Assembly: GCA_030849805.1 (NCBI GenBank)
Contig: JASANZ010002252.1
Location: 50,522-114,521 of the forward strand
From: Sergeia podlipaevii
Taxonomy: Eukaryota > Euglenozoa > Kinetoplastea > Trypanosomatida > Trypanosomatidae
Direction of reading: 5' to 3'
DNA length: 64,000 nucleotides
Shown in pieces: positions 13,072 to 24,500 of the stretch. The notes beneath the pieces are model-generated. The model did no database searches. It had not been told where the DNA came from and saw nothing but the letters and a program-made list of their open reading frames with translations. Numbering within the stretch: the stretch's first letter is position 1; the number at the start of each line of letters is the position of its first letter. The position numbers and the translations under genes were made by a program.

Positions 13072-15516
13072 TCAAAAGCCACCATCATCGACATCAGCAA
13101 AAGCAGAAGTGGGCTTGCGCGGCGCGCCATTACCCCTTCCACGGCTTGCCTCGGCACCACCAGCACTCCCACCACCACCACCACCACGAGAAGCGCCGCC
13201 AGACTGACGGCTCTCACCCCACGTAGAGTTGTCGTCGTCACGGCGGCGACCACCAGCTCCTCCACGGCGACCACCACCCATACCACGGGAGAGCAGGGCC
13301 TCGCCTTCGATCTGCTCCGCCTCATCCTTGAACCAGCGGGGCACCTCCTGCTCATGCTCGGTCATGTACTTGTACAGATCGAGGCAGATACGACGGTTCT
13401 TGCTGTTGTAGAAGGCCGTTGCCGTACCCTTGTTACCAGCACGACCAGTACGACCAATGCGGTGGGTGTAGTCATCCATCTCAGTTGGCAGATCGTACTG
13501 AATAACGTGGGTCACATTCGGGATATCGAGACCACGCGCCGCGACGTCAGTCGCGACGAGGATAGGCGTGTTGCCAGCCTTGAACTCGGTCAGTGCGCGC
13601 TCACGGTCGGGCTGGGAGCGGTCTCCGTGAATGGTAGAGCTGGGAATGCTCTCCTGACGGAGCTCCTTGTAGAGCATATCGGCAGCACGCTTGGTCTCAA
13701 CAAAGACAAGCACAAGATCAGTCTTCTTATGGCTGAAGATGATATCAAAAAGACGATCAATCTTCTCATTTTCCTCGACTTGCTCCACCACCTGAGTGAT
13801 GTTCTTCGTCGTGGATCCGACGCGGCCAACGGTGAGGAGGTAGTAGCGCTTGCGGAGGTAGCGCTTAGCAAGCGTAAGAATGCGCTGGGGGAAGGTGGCG
13901 CTAAACATGAGAGTCTGGCGATTCTCCGGTGGAGGCATGTCGGTGTACGAGGACGCCACGAGGTACTCAATCTGCTCCTCAAATCCCATCTCAAGCATAC
14001 GATCTGCCTCATCAAGAATCAAGAACTTGGTGGCGGAGAAGGACATGTTGCCACGATCAAAGATATCCTTCAGGCGGCCAGGGCAGGCGACAAGCACACC
14101 AATCTCGTAGCGGCGCGGGTATGGGGTACCGCCGTATGCCACCTCGTACATAATATCAGTGCGGAAGGCAAGTTTTCGCACCTCATCGAAAATCTGCAGC
14201 GCAAGCTCACGGGTAGGTGCCATGACGATGGCGATGGGGTAACTCTTGCGATTGCGACCGGGAGACACGCCATTGACGAGAATGTACTGGATAACTGGAA
14301 TCAAAAACGCAGCGGTCTTACCAGAGCCAGTCTGAGCACACGCCATAAGATCGTTGCCGGCGAGTGCAACGGGAATACCGAAGCGCTGCACAGGGGTGGG
14401 CTTTTTGTATCCACAGCGCTCAATGGTGGCGGCAAGAGCGGGGTCCACGCTGAGCTCGGAGAAGTCCTCCACAGCCATGACATCGCGGGGCACCATCTCG
14501 ACGGGGATATTGGAGTAGTTATCAAGCGTAATACCAGTCTGCTGGTGGTGAGACGCAAACAACGCGAGCACCTCATCCTCGTCGTGACAGTTCTGCCGTA
14601 GATGGGGGGCACGCTGCACACGACCGGGCTTAGAAGGAGCAGTGCCGGTGCTATCATCCTGCTGCTGCTGCTGACCTTCCTCTGGCTGCTGCTGTTGACC
14701 TCCACGAGGAGCATCACGACGATCGTAGTGGTTGTTGCCGTAGCCGCGGTCATAGTTGTTGTTCCACTGACCGCCACCACCGCCACGACGGGGCTGGTAG
14801 GCACGACCCTCGCCGTGCTCGTTCATCTGCTCAAAGCGACTGCCACCACGAGGCTGCTGCTGTTGCTGCTGGGATGGCTCGTACATCTCAGACTTACGCG
14901 GGCCTTCAGCATCAGCCGGAGGCTGATCCTGCTGCTTTGCGGCTTCATCACGTTGATTGTCCTCGTTGGGGCCACGCTCCTGCCTTCGGTTGCCCGCACC
15001 GCGGTTATCGTAGTAGGGACGCAGCGGCTGGTGCTGGTTGCCGTCCTCATCGTACTGAAAACGTCCACCACGACCGCGATAGTTGCCTCCGTAGCCACCA
15101 CCGCGATACCCACCGCGGCCGCCACCTCGGCGATCATGATAGGGGCGGTCGTACTGCTGACGCTCAGCGCCGCCTTCGCCCTGGCCATCACCGCCACCGT
15201 TGCCCTCGGGGTCACGGTACTCAGACCTCGGCTCGGTGTTCTCGTCGTCGTTACTCCAGCCACCGCGGCCACCACGATGATAACCGCGGCCACGACCGCC
15301 GCCACGACTCCATCCGCCGCGGCCCTCACCAGCAGCAGCATCAAAATCATACTGATCGCTGCGCCAGTTATCGGAAGTAAAGGCACCGCCTCCGCCACGG
15401 CCTCGGCCACCACGGCCGCGGTACGGACGTCGGAAGTTCCTTACTTCGTCACCACCACCAACTTCTGCATCCTTGTGATACTCAGCTGGTGTGTCTTTAA
15501 TATCGTTCTGTTGCAT
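13072..15516 (-). CDS. DED1: DEAD-box ATP-dependent RNA helicase, Ded1/DDX3 family
   Basis: An 814-residue RNA helicase of the Ded1/DDX3 type, whose relatives act in translation initiation and mRNP remodelling. All core motifs are intact: the Q-motif region GYKKPTPVQ, motif I AQTGSGKT (394-401), PTRELALQ, DEAD at 502-505, SAT in LMFSATFP, GLDIP, and HRIGRTGR at 685-692. A long N-terminal region of roughly 340 residues is full of RGG/GRGG and poly-Gln segments, and a short RGG-rich tail closes the protein, as in Ded1 proteins, though the N-terminus is longer than usual. The start MQQNDIKDTP has a CATAG acceptor 6 bases upstream. Long antisense frames across it are shadows of GC-biased repetitive codons. 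Assignment to one of the kinetoplastid DED1 paralogues is not possible here. Confidence 0.95.
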   Translation of the reverse strand: MQQNDIKDTPAEYHKDAEVGGGDEVRNFRRPYRGRGGRGRGGGGAFTSDNWRSDQYDFDAAAGEGRGGWSRGGGRGRGYHRGGRGGWSNDDENTEPRSEYRDPEGNGGGDGQGEGGAERQQYDRPYHDRRGGGRGGYRGGGYGGNYRGRGGRFQYDEDGNQHQPLRPYYDNRGAGNRRQERGPNEDNQRDEAAKQQDQPPADAEGPRKSEMYEPSQQQQQQPRGGSRFEQMNEHGEGRAYQPRRGGGGGQWNNNYDRGYGNNHYDRRDAPRGGQQQQPEEGQQQQQDDSTGTAPSKPGRVQRAPHLRQNCHDEDEVLALFASHHQQTGITLDNYSNIPVEMVPRDVMAVEDFSELSVDPALAATIERCGYKKPTPVQRFGIPVALAGNDLMACAQTGSGKTAAFLIPVIQYILVNGVSPGRNRKSYPIAIVMAPTRELALQIFDEVRKLAFRTDIMYEVAYGGTPYPRRYEIGVLVACPGRLKDIFDRGNMSFSATKFLILDEADRMLEMGFEEQIEYLVASSYTDMPPPENRQTLMFSATFPQRILTLAKRYLRKRYYLLTVGRVGSTTKNITQVVEQVEENEKIDRLFDIIFSHKKTDLVLVFVETKRAADMLYKELRQESIPSSTIHGDRSQPDRERALTEFKAGNTPILVATDVAARGLDIPNVTHVIQYDLPTEMDDYTHRIGRTGRAGNKGTATAFYNSKNRRICLDLYKYMTEHEQEVPRWFKDEAEQIEGEALLSRGMGGGRRGGAGGRRRDDDNSTWGESRQSGGASRGGGGGGSAGGAEASRGRGNGAPRKPTSAFADVDDGGF

Positions 15517-16166
15517 AAAACACTATGAAGACAAATAAATAAATACAATACTAGCATACATTCGTATAATGGTAATCATGGTTAATAATAGTTGATAACA
15601 AGAAGAAGAAACAAAAAGGTAGAATGTAAAATAGCAAATAAGAAAGAGAATACCAACAAAAAATGAAGATTGAAGTAAAAAAATAAATTTAAAGTGTACA
15701 AACTAAAGACAATAGATAGGCCACTAGTCCTCTCAAAATAATGACACGAATAAAGCAGCGATTCAGACATATATATACATTTGATATACCTCCTGCCAGT
15801 ATGAACGCAAAAAGATAGACCTAACTAGCTCAAACACTCAAAAAAGAGCCTTAAAAAAATAGCGATATATCCCACCCTCGCGACAAGAAGAAGTACAACA
15901 GGGGGGGGGGGGGAAACAGCATTCAAACACATCATCCTGTACTCTTAAGCTATGAATAGTGAAAGCTTTGAGTACTGGCATTACATTATACCTCAACGGA
16001 CGAGCATATACCGCATGCCTCAACGGGTTCTTCACATCATTCCATTTACGCTCGCCTGCTTTTTTTTTCTCCCTTAAAAAAAAAAGGGGCAAACAATTCC
16101 TGTTGAATGCAACTGAGGAAATCTTGAAAAAAAAAGGGAGAGGGGGGGGGGAAATAATGTTTACAA
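15517..16166. other. Intergenic region between the helicase and MFS transporter genes
   Basis: A 650-base AT-rich spacer. It carries a G13 run (15901-15913) and a G10 run (16142-16151), which are poly-C on the transcribed strand, plus A runs. The probable helicase acceptor AG is at 15523-15524. No gene seen. Confidence 0.6.
15901..15913. repeat. G13 homopolymer
   Basis: Thirteen consecutive G on the plus strand in the spacer, about 250 bases beyond the MFS transporter stop. It is poly-C in the transcript and so could serve as a pyrimidine tract. Confidence 0.9.
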
Positions 16167-17645
16167 CTATCTGCGCGCCCTAAGACGAGTATTCGACTCT
16201 AACACCACAACCCTTAGCAGAACAGCCGCAGCAACCAGCGTTGCAACACCAAACGTGAAGAACAGTGTAGACCACGATGAAGACGTGAGCAGCGCGGTGA
16301 CATAACCCTGCAGGACAGAACCAAGTGACCCTATCCCCCCTACAAGACCACTAACAGGGCCCACTGGTGCGTTTATGGCCTCGCAAAGCCACAGCAAACA
16401 CGAACTGGTCTGCAGCGCATCCACCGCAAAAGAAAAGAAGCCTACCACGAACACAGCAACGGAGCACTGCCACATGTGGTCAACGAAGTAACCTGAAAAC
16501 GCGCCTAGGCTCATTGTGGAGAGTGCCATGCCGACAGTAAAGAAAAAAAGAACCAAGGCGCGCCGCTTCCCTTCAAAGAAACGGTCAGAGCAGTAACCAG
16601 AGAGCACAATCCCCACCATACCTCCTGCGTCAAAGAAGGACGAAACATAGCCTGCTGTTTGCGCATTTGCATGGAGTTCCTTGCTAAGATAGTACGGCAA
16701 CCAGAACATAAAGGAATAACGCACAAGTTTGTTGATAAAGTAACTTAGACTGTAGGCAGCAACACCAGGAAGAGATAGTAACAACAGGGGCGTGTAGCGC
16801 GACTCCTGCTTAGGTTGCTCACTGTTTCCTTGGTTTGCATGACGAGCAGCCTCTGGCGTAACGTACGTTTGCGTCTCACCACTTTCACTGAACCTGTCGA
16901 TTTCCTCTTTCCCATGCCGGTGCAAAAGGTTGGACGGAGAAGCCGGTACTTCGTTGCCCTTGTTAATGGTGGAATCCAAGTTGGGTGCTTCGGACAGCTT
17001 TGACATGGCCATCCCCACTTCTACCTGTTCCACAGAAGGGTATCCATATTGATTGGGGTGCTGCAGCAGAAACAATGCGGTCACTATGCCAAAAGGCACA
17101 GGGCCTAGCAAAGACACCATGACTGTTGCCGCGCGCCATGACATATTTCTTCCTATCATCCATGACACCAAGATGTTGCCAACAACACCGCCGACTGCCA
17201 TATTGGTCGACCAGATCCCCAGAATCGTCCCGCGCTCATCAGGGAAGACCCAGTTGTTGATGATGCCCATGCAAGACGCCCAACCCGCACCTTGAACAAG
17301 ACCGTTGAGTGTCCACGCTACAATTAGAAAAAAGAGATTGTACGACAATGCAAGGATAAAACAAGAAACCGCTGAGCCAGCGAGCCCTATAAGAAGAAGA
17401 GCCTTATAGTCAAAACGTGCTTTTAGCATAACATAGCAGAACTGAGAAGCGGCGTAGGCTGCTACGTACGCTGTATCAGCGAGAGAAAGGTTGGCAGCGG
17501 AGATGCCCAGCTCCTTCTCAATGTTCACGCGAGAAATACTCAAAGGTCGACGTACCATCGTGTAGCTCGTATATGCCAGCCATAACAACACAAGCACTCG
17601 CATATAGCGGACCTGTTTGTATTGCGTAAACGTATCGTTGTCCAT
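16167..17645 (-). CDS. Major facilitator transporter, SLC37/organophosphate-antiporter type
   Basis: A 492-residue polytopic membrane protein with two six-helix halves joined by a hydrophilic loop (about 220-300). It resembles the organophosphate:phosphate antiporter group (GlpT, UhpT, SLC37). The N-terminal YTMVRRPLSISR block follows helix 1, and the helix 4-5 region NGLVQGAGWASCMGIINNW, then FPDERGTILGIW, parallels the family's GWPPC/NW/ERGT-W signature. Expected cargo is a phosphorylated sugar or glycerol 3-phosphate in exchange for phosphate; the real substrate and membrane are unknown. The start MDNDTFTQYK was chosen because a strong pyrimidine tract and CAG sit 28 bases upstream. The open frame's 87 extra upstream codons translate a GT microsatellite and that tract. 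Confidence 0.88.
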   Translation of the reverse strand: MDNDTFTQYKQVRYMRVLVLLWLAYTSYTMVRRPLSISRVNIEKELGISAANLSLADTAYVAAYAASQFCYVMLKARFDYKALLLIGLAGSAVSCFILALSYNLFFLIVAWTLNGLVQGAGWASCMGIINNWVFPDERGTILGIWSTNMAVGGVVGNILVSWMIGRNMSWRAATVMVSLLGPVPFGIVTALFLLQHPNQYGYPSVEQVEVGMAMSKLSEAPNLDSTINKGNEVPASPSNLLHRHGKEEIDRFSESGETQTYVTPEAARHANQGNSEQPKQESRYTPLLLLSLPGVAAYSLSYFINKLVRYSFMFWLPYYLSKELHANAQTAGYVSSFFDAGGMVGIVLSGYCSDRFFEGKRRALVLFFFTVGMALSTMSLGAFSGYFVDHMWQCSVAVFVVGFFSFAVDALQTSSCLLWLCEAINAPVGPVSGLVGGIGSLGSVLQGYVTALLTSSSWSTLFFTFGVATLVAAAVLLRVVVLESNTRLRARR

Positions 17646-17673
17646 TTTTACCAAACCTTGAGAATGTGAACAA

Positions 17674-17717
17674 CTGAAAAAAGAGAAAGAAAATGAAAAG
17701 AAGAGGAAGAAGAAAAC
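17674..17717 (-). promoter_or_regulatory. Probable trans-splice acceptor of the MFS transporter
   Basis: The minus strand has an almost unbroken pyrimidine tract at 17676-17717 ending in CAG, with the AG at 17674-17675. This excludes the upstream in-frame ATGs and leaves a 28-base 5' UTR before the chosen start. Confidence 0.7.
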
Positions 17718-17840
17718 CGCACTTACTTCACAGCAGTTTTCACTGGGGTGCAAGAAACAAAGAAAAAAGAAAATAAAAAAAATACATATATAAAGAGAGT
17801 GAATAGTAAAGCCACTATAGAACAAATGTAAAGCTTCATC

Positions 17841-17864
17841 GTGTGTGTGTGTGTGTGTGTGTGT
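17841..17864. repeat. (GT)12 microsatellite
   Basis: Uninterrupted GT dinucleotides on the plus strand, about 200 bases upstream of the MFS transporter ATG. They read as His/Thr codons in the false N-terminal extension of that gene. Confidence 0.95.
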
Positions 17865-18308
17865 ACATATATTATACGCACACGTAGAATATAAACAAAG
17901 AGTCATTTTTGTGTGTGCTTCACAATAAACCTTAAAACGTGAAAACCTCGCTTATTGACTTCAGCACATTTTTTTTTTAAAAAAAAATAGACTATTATTG
18001 TTACGTAGCCTTTGCGTGTGAATAAATTCAGAAGTGTGCGATATAAAGAAGAAAAAAATACGAGACCAACAAAGTATAAATTAGCATTCAAAAGGTTAAA
18101 TACAATCATGAAAACAGAATAACAATCAACAACAAGGAAAAAAAGAGATACAGTATCTACAACAGGAACTGACGCGCATGGCCTCACCACAAATTCTTCT
18201 ACACTCCAAGGAAGACTTTTTCTTTCGTGTGTGTGCCCGCTCTTCCTCCGCGGCTTCATATCTAAAAGGCAAAAAATCAAGAAAAAAGAATATCCTACGA
18301 CTCGCTGC

Positions 18309-20144
18309 TTAGGCAAACTGCTCTTCATTTTTCCCTTCAAGATGCAAGGTATCCATGAATAACTGAAGCACTGGCAGCATCTTGTCCCAGAGTGCTTCCT
18401 CGGCCTCCCAGCGTATCGCAAGTACAGCGCCATCACGTGGTACAACATACGTGCGGCAGCATCGCCCCTTCTTTGACTCTGTAAACTGCACACATTTATC
18501 GCCACTCAAAGAGGCAAGAGTACACTTCGTCTGCATGGTGTCCCACTCAGTAAAGTGAAATTTAACATTGTGCAGCAGTTCCTCGTCGTCGTTGAGTCCG
18601 CTTTCCCAAGAGTGTGGTAGCGGGGAGATGCGCTCCAGCGTCACACGAGGTGGATCCGTCGTCTCCTGCTGCTGCTGCTGCTGCTGCTCTGCTTCACCCA
18701 GAGGGTAATACACCACCTGAACATTATCGGTGAGAAGTGGCTCATACACTACACCAGACTCCGCGTTGACAGAGAAGAAGACGCCAAGCGTTGGATGACG
18801 GTACAGCACCGTGACATCGTTGGCTCCCGCATGCTCATTGCTAGGAATAGTCACACAAACGGACTTCGCCAGCCGCCGACGTTGCGAAATAACATGTGCC
18901 GTGGCGGCATCCGCCGTTTCCTCCTCCAACTGCTCTGATTCCTCAGGCACAAAAAACTCCAGTGTGCCTGACTCACCATTGGTATGTTTCGCATGGATAT
19001 CCGCTAGAATTGCTGGCGTCACTGAAAGCCTCACAGTAACCGCTGTGGCTCCCGCTGCAGTCTCGTGATGCGCACTGTGATACTCAAGTTGCTCAAAGGT
19101 AACTAGAGCGGCTCCTTTGCTCAATGGACCCTCCGCGAAAGACGACAAAGTGCTACGAATACGCAGTCCAGAAGGTGCTTTGAACACCGTCACCTGGTCA
19201 TTATACGCGCACGACACGCGATACACGCCCTCACCAGCGCCTGCGGGAGTACCCAAAAAGCGACACGGCCCGGTGCTGCTATACACAAGTGGCGCTAGAC
19301 TCGTGGCAGGGAGGAGCATGCGCACAGCACTGTATAGCTCACTCCCCAAAGAACCGTCGCTGTTGCCTGCAGTAGTAGTAGTAGAGGCTTTGCTGTCATT
19401 GGCATGGTTGCTGTTCTGCAGACTCACCTGCCTTGCATGGGGGAGGCCTCCCTCTGCGGTGCTTTCGTTTTCTCCTTCAGCTCTGTTGGGTGGCGGTGGC
19501 ACCTCAATGAAAGTACCTGCAAGACCTATAAAAACTGCACAATACACAAAGGCACCGTGCCGACCAAGCACGAGAGTAGCGGACGGGGTGTGTACCATGC
19601 ACGTATAGGCTTTTGACTCACTTACAATGCCCCAAGCAGCCAGAGATTTCACTGAACAGGTCTGAAAGGATGGGCCCAAAAAGCCCCTGAGGAGAACATG
19701 CTCACGCACATAGCCTGTAAAGTAAGACACTTCCGCTGCCTCATCGAGGAATGATGCGTCGTCTGCCACCAGTCCTATGGGTCCTTCACAGAAAATAAAT
19801 GCCTGCTTCGTGTTATCGCGTAGCGCCGTATTAAGGTTCACCTTCACAATATTGCGATCTTGCCCAATATTGCCATCCTTGGGTGTTAGTGGAGCGACGA
19901 GAGGGAGCACGGCAACGTCGCAAGGATAAAAGAGAGCTGGCGCAACAGCCCAGCCGTCGCAGAGCTTCGCAGGATCTACAAAAATAGGTAGGCGCCACAC
20001 ACGTAACTGCTCTGTGACAGTGTCAGCCGACTGTGCGTCCTTCTTGAGAGCTGCCGCACGTCTGCGGCTCCGGTGCTGCATCACAAAAAAAGAGGCCACA
20101 GCGACTGCAGCACCGCAAAATGCAATGACGTTCCCTCGTTTCAT
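18309..20144 (-). CDS. Conserved-type hypothetical protein with N-terminal membrane anchor
   Basis: I do not recognise this 611-residue protein. A hydrophobic segment at about residues 5-22, followed at once by a basic RSRRR cluster, looks like an uncleaved signal anchor with the rest on one side of the membrane. A second moderately hydrophobic stretch (GAFVYCAVFIGLAGTFIEV, near residue 200) may dip into or cross the membrane. A Ser/Thr/Ala-rich low-complexity stretch (about 220-270) and a poly-Gln run (about 484-492) interrupt an otherwise globular sequence. The C-terminal 100 residues contain several Trp and Cys. Coding potential is well supported by length, composition and the single clean frame; function is unknown. 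Confidence 0.8.
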   Translation of the reverse strand: MKRGNVIAFCGAAVAVASFFVMQHRSRRRAAALKKDAQSADTVTEQLRVWRLPIFVDPAKLCDGWAVAPALFYPCDVAVLPLVAPLTPKDGNIGQDRNIVKVNLNTALRDNTKQAFIFCEGPIGLVADDASFLDEAAEVSYFTGYVREHVLLRGFLGPSFQTCSVKSLAAWGIVSESKAYTCMVHTPSATLVLGRHGAFVYCAVFIGLAGTFIEVPPPPNRAEGENESTAEGGLPHARQVSLQNSNHANDSKASTTTTAGNSDGSLGSELYSAVRMLLPATSLAPLVYSSTGPCRFLGTPAGAGEGVYRVSCAYNDQVTVFKAPSGLRIRSTLSSFAEGPLSKGAALVTFEQLEYHSAHHETAAGATAVTVRLSVTPAILADIHAKHTNGESGTLEFFVPEESEQLEEETADAATAHVISQRRRLAKSVCVTIPSNEHAGANDVTVLYRHPTLGVFFSVNAESGVVYEPLLTDNVQVVYYPLGEAEQQQQQQQETTDPPRVTLERISPLPHSWESGLNDDEELLHNVKFHFTEWDTMQTKCTLASLSGDKCVQFTESKKGRCCRTYVVPRDGAVLAIRWEAEEALWDKMLPVLQLFMDTLHLEGKNEEQFA

Positions 20145-21528
20145 TATTTGTTGTATTGAAGAGCGATTTACTCTTTAAAGGAAGAAAATAAAAAATACCC
20201 TTAAAAAAAGAAGGAATCAGAAAAAAAAATGTTAAACTTAAATGATATTTTCGTTGAAAGTTTCCTTTGTATTTTTTTTTTGTTCTTCTTTTGATGATTT
20301 GATAGTTGTAAGGTGGTTGGTGTGGGTAGTTGATTCACCAATGCGCCGGTCTCACACACACAAAAAAAAAAAGAGAAAGGAGCTGACGATTCACTGAGTA
20401 AGCAAAGGGAAAGGCGTCTCTGTACTAGTACTGCAGTTAATGTCGCCTTGGTGAGAAAGTTAAAAAAAGAATAATTATAAAGACAGTGCTCCCGAGCAAA
20501 CACTTTTTCTTTTAAAAAGTTTAGCCTTCTGAATCTTTTCTTTCTTTCCTTTAGTGCTAATCCGTTTCTACTGCTAGTTGATAAACTTGAGTACGTAGCA
20601 AAAAAAAAAAAAAAAAAAAGGTCAATGGGCAAAGTAAATAACACGCAGATATCCTTCTAACACTAAATTATAAATGTAAGGGCTGTGATACCAAGAGGGG
20701 TGGCATCAAAAATCAAAGCGTTAGATCTAAAACAGCGTGATACACACTACAAACTTGAACTTTATGCAATTGAAAATAAATTTTTTAAAAAGAAAAGGAA
20801 ACGGAAGAAGAAAAAAAAAAGGAACTCATTATTGCATTTAATAGCAGGATGAATGAAAAACTCAAAGAGTGTTACAAAACTACTGCGTTAAATGTAAATG
20901 GAGTAGCTGTGTGTAGAAGTGTTTATATATCTCTTTGATTCCTTTTTTTAATTTTTAAAGTACAAAAAAAAAGTTATAGACACATACACACAGGAATAAA
21001 GACACACATCACGTGAAAAGGTGTCTGTGAGCATGAGTACATACGTTCCAGCACACTCATTCACACACACAGATAATGTGTTAGCAATAACGTCAAAAGT
21101 ATAGCAGCGCCTATGCTCTCCAGATTCCAAATACATATAAAATAGAATAATGTAATATGATTTAAAATATGTGCAAGTGCAGCCAGCAAAAGTAAAGAAA
21201 AAAAAAACATGCATAACAACAACATCGTAGGAGATATACATAGCAAAGTGATAATAATGAATCGTTGAACTACATTCTGCATAGCCATCACAATAAAACA
21301 TAACCTGAAAAAATCCATTCAGATAGAAATGTATATGTATTATCTTTTATTTAAATGGCAAGCAATAGCAGATATTGTTGTCCTTCTCAAGTGTGCAAAA
21401 AGAAGCGGAAAAGGGTGAAAATTGCTCTTAAAAAATAATGAAAAGCAAAACATAGTATACAGAGTTGAATTGCAGTGTAAGTTCAAATCAAAAAAAAATA
21501 TATATTAATGTATTGATAGCCACACTAT
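20145..21528. other. Intergenic region between the anchored hypothetical and the WD40 gene
   Basis: A 1.4 kb AT-rich spacer with an A20 run at 20600-20619 (T20 on the transcribed strand) and other A runs near 20363 and 20811. Open frames at 20201-20644 and 20948-21318 are Phe/Tyr-rich low-complexity translations, not supported as genes. Confidence 0.6.
20600..20619. repeat. A20 homopolymer
   Basis: Twenty A on the plus strand, therefore T20 in the sense direction of the neighbouring genes. It is long enough to act as a polypyrimidine tract, though it lies about 455 bases from the nearest downstream ATG. Confidence 0.9.
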
Positions 21529-24500
21529 CTATCTAAAGGCAGCTGCCTTCTCCAGTTCCTTACTCACCGCGTCATCCTGTCGTGTACGCCCTTGCGTGAG
21601 CTGTCGCCGTCGCTCACTTGCCCCTACACCTACAAGGCACCGTTGAAGCTCCTCTCTATACTCACGCACCACCAGCGAAAGATAGGACTCACGTCGAGTG
21701 CGTACAGAAGGCAGTACAGCCGTGCCAGCAGCAGCAGCACCACCACCAACAGTGGCTAGAGATTCCTTCTTGCTGCTCGCTCTATTCATGGTAAAGGCAC
21801 GCGAAGTTGCCGCACATGGCGCAGCACCAGTGCGGCGAGGAGCAACGCGTGCGGTTGATGGAGCTACAGGCGGAGGAGCTCTGCTAGAAACCACAGGTAA
21901 GCTGTACTCCTTCTTTCCATGCGATGGAGGCTTCTCCACTGACCTAGTGATAACAGCAAGGGGTAGATTCTCTTGGTGCAGCTCTTCGACGACTAGTTTA
22001 CCTGTGTACGCGAGTGCGGCAGGTGCAGGGGGGATAATAGGCTTTGGCTTTGCCCTCTTGCATGGTCGAAGAGGAGCCTGGAGCATCGGCTTCTCGTCCA
22101 TTGCTATTGGTGCTGCTCTTGCTGTGGTTGATGCTGTGGTTGTTAAAGGAAGATCAGGCAAACGGCGTGTAGTAACAGTAGCCGATGCGGTGGCGAGCTT
22201 GCAATTATCTTCTCCTTGTAAAACACTGGGTAGTAGCCCGGTGACTGACGTGTGACCTTGTGCACTGCCTGTAAGTGTGGGAAGAGACAGCATGACGTGC
22301 ATGGTGGCACTAGACAAATCTGGCGCAGCGTCTGCGCCGGCAAAGGCGTGTCCAATACTCGCATCTCTTCCTTCATATTCATTCTTCACATTACCACCAC
22401 CACCACCATCGTCACAGCTACTACTGTTTCTTGTGCTCTGCATACCTTCTTCTCCATCCTCTGTTTCACCTGGAGGCGAAAGAAAAATGCCGGCACTGCT
22501 GATTGACTTCTCTGCTGTGGTTGTTTGAGCAGCTGGTCGCGTTATACCTCCGTCGACGATACTCGGCATGGGTACACTTTCACTGGTAATGGTGGTTTCT
22601 TGTGAGTCAGTTTTCTGAAGCGTAGCAACAACAGTGGCCGGCTTTGGCTTTGAGTGAAAGGGATTGAGTGCGGTGAAGATCCACGACGGTGCTTCACCGT
22701 GTCTGGCGGACCCTGTTGCTTCCTGTATGCACGTCATGGTGCCCTTACGTGTGAGCTTTGACCGAGGTGATACCAAAGATGTGGAAGGCAAGAGTTCGCT
22801 CATCGTCAATTCATGTCGCTCTGCACCCCGTATGATATCCGTCTGGCGGTCGCCACTGCCCACGTCGCCGTTGACTGCCCCGAGCATTCCGCTATCCTGC
22901 TCATCCTCATTGGGATTGAATGTGGGAACGGTAAGGAGCTGCTGCTGCCTTCTTTGGGCAAGCATTTCGATGTAATACGGCTTTACAATACCTGCACCAC
23001 TGCGTGCACCAGCGGGCCCTACATTGTAACTAGGCGATGGTGAGTCACTGCCCACTGCATGCCCTTCAGTGCTCCCACTTAAATCCTCACTCGTTGTGCT
23101 GCTTCCCTTTGGCTTATCGATGAAGACGTTAATGCCGTCCTTGCCACGCGCCGATGAATAGCTTTCTTTCCTCTCTGCCTCGTTGTTAGGCAGAAAGCTA
23201 CCAAGCTTCGTGGTGTTATTGCTGCTGGTAGTACTGCAAGAGGCACTCTTGTGTGCCACACCATCCGGTGGTCCAACATAAATGGCGCGCTTGCTGTCAA
23301 CATAATCACAATCAGATGTGAACGGCGCGCTCGGTTCCCTTTGAAGGCTACCAAGAAAGCCGCTGTTAGAGGGAGAACGCTTACTGTCACCATCACCACC
23401 ACTACTCGTACTATCCGTCAGCATGTCCTTGTTGTCATTCATCCAGGAAACACCTCTGCGTGTACGTCCCAATTCGTCATTCGCACCGCCATTTGTTGTT
23501 CCTAGAGGGGTGTCGCAACGAGCAGAGAACTTGCTTGCCGCGCGCTTGGCGTCCTTATTGTTGTTGCCCTGCCACCCATTGCTTCCCCTCTTGCCTTTGC
23601 CAGTGTAGAAAGAAACGACGTGTGAACTGGTATCCAGTGGAGAAGCCGGACGTGACGTAGCTGGGTTGTTAAACAAGCTGGACATGTGCTGACAGTAGAG
23701 GCGGTCACTGAGACTGTCCTCGCTATGGAAGCCCTGTTGTGCATAAGCTGGACGGCTCTCCATGACAACAGAGGGCGGTGGAAGCACAAACGGCAATAGT
23801 TCATCGTCTGACGGCCGTTGGTGCCCCAGCCTATCGTCAGTGTCACCAGTCGTAGAGCAGGGAGGAGGCAGGCGACTCATTGAGAGCCAGTTAAGGATCT
23901 CTCCCTCCGCGTTGAGCAAAACAACGGTACGGTCCTCGCCGCTAGAGATGAGCACATTTGCGGAGGCTGACCACTGCATAAAGAGAATACCTCTATGTTC
24001 TTTGTGAACGCGCGTGATGCGAAGAAGTGTCGGCACCGCAGCCCCACGTTTCATTTCTTTCCACGAAGGCTTTCGAAGATGAAAAACGCGTCGCGCTTCA
24101 AACGCGCATTTTTCCAGCGCAAACGCCTGCAGTACGCTACATAGACTGTATACACGAACCTCTCCAGTGGAATCGCCAAGAAAGAGGCGATGAGAGGCAT
24201 TGTCAAAGGCAAGCGCGACAGCGTCCCTCTCCGCTGCAAGCGAGGTGGTGGTCATCTTCCTTCTGCCCTGAAGTCTCGCCATGGTTGAGAATCGCCCTGG
24301 ACCGTGGTTATGGCGGGGAGTGTTCGGTGTCCCAGTTTGGGCCCTCGAAGCCGCACTCGCATCAGTGCCTTCTTCAAGCAACTTCAGAATTCGTAATGCT
24401 AAACATTTAGGTGGTGCATCGCCAGCCACCGACATTCGAGCTGAGATGACGGCGTCCATCCAGGCAGCAGAGCAGCGGGGAGAGGCGGTGGCAAAGAGCG

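Larger units (their letters stand above)
17646..18308. other. Intergenic region with GT microsatellite
   Basis: A 660-base spacer holding the transporter's splice acceptor, a (GT)12 tract at 17841-17864, and a T-run/A-run palindrome near 17970-17988. The frame reading through 17903-18505 runs into the next gene out of phase and is not supported. Confidence 0.6.

Noticed and set aside
13354..14601. 415-codon open frame on the plus strand across the helicase
   Set aside because: It is exactly antisense to the conserved DEAD-box core, whose motifs are all intact on the minus strand; codon bias leaves the opposite frame open.
14602..15528. 308-codon plus-strand open frame rich in Thr, Ala, Val and Leu
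   Set aside because: It is the reverse complement of the helicase RGG/Gln-rich N-terminus; its apparent hydrophobic segments are repetitive-codon artefacts.
17903..18505. 200-codon minus-strand open frame overlapping the anchored hypothetical gene
   Set aside because: Its first part is an out-of-frame reading of the 18309-20144 gene and the rest is spacer; the overlap is not conserved-looking.
20201..20644. 147-codon minus-strand open frame
   Set aside because: Phe-rich ends come from T runs including the T20 tract; no family resemblance.
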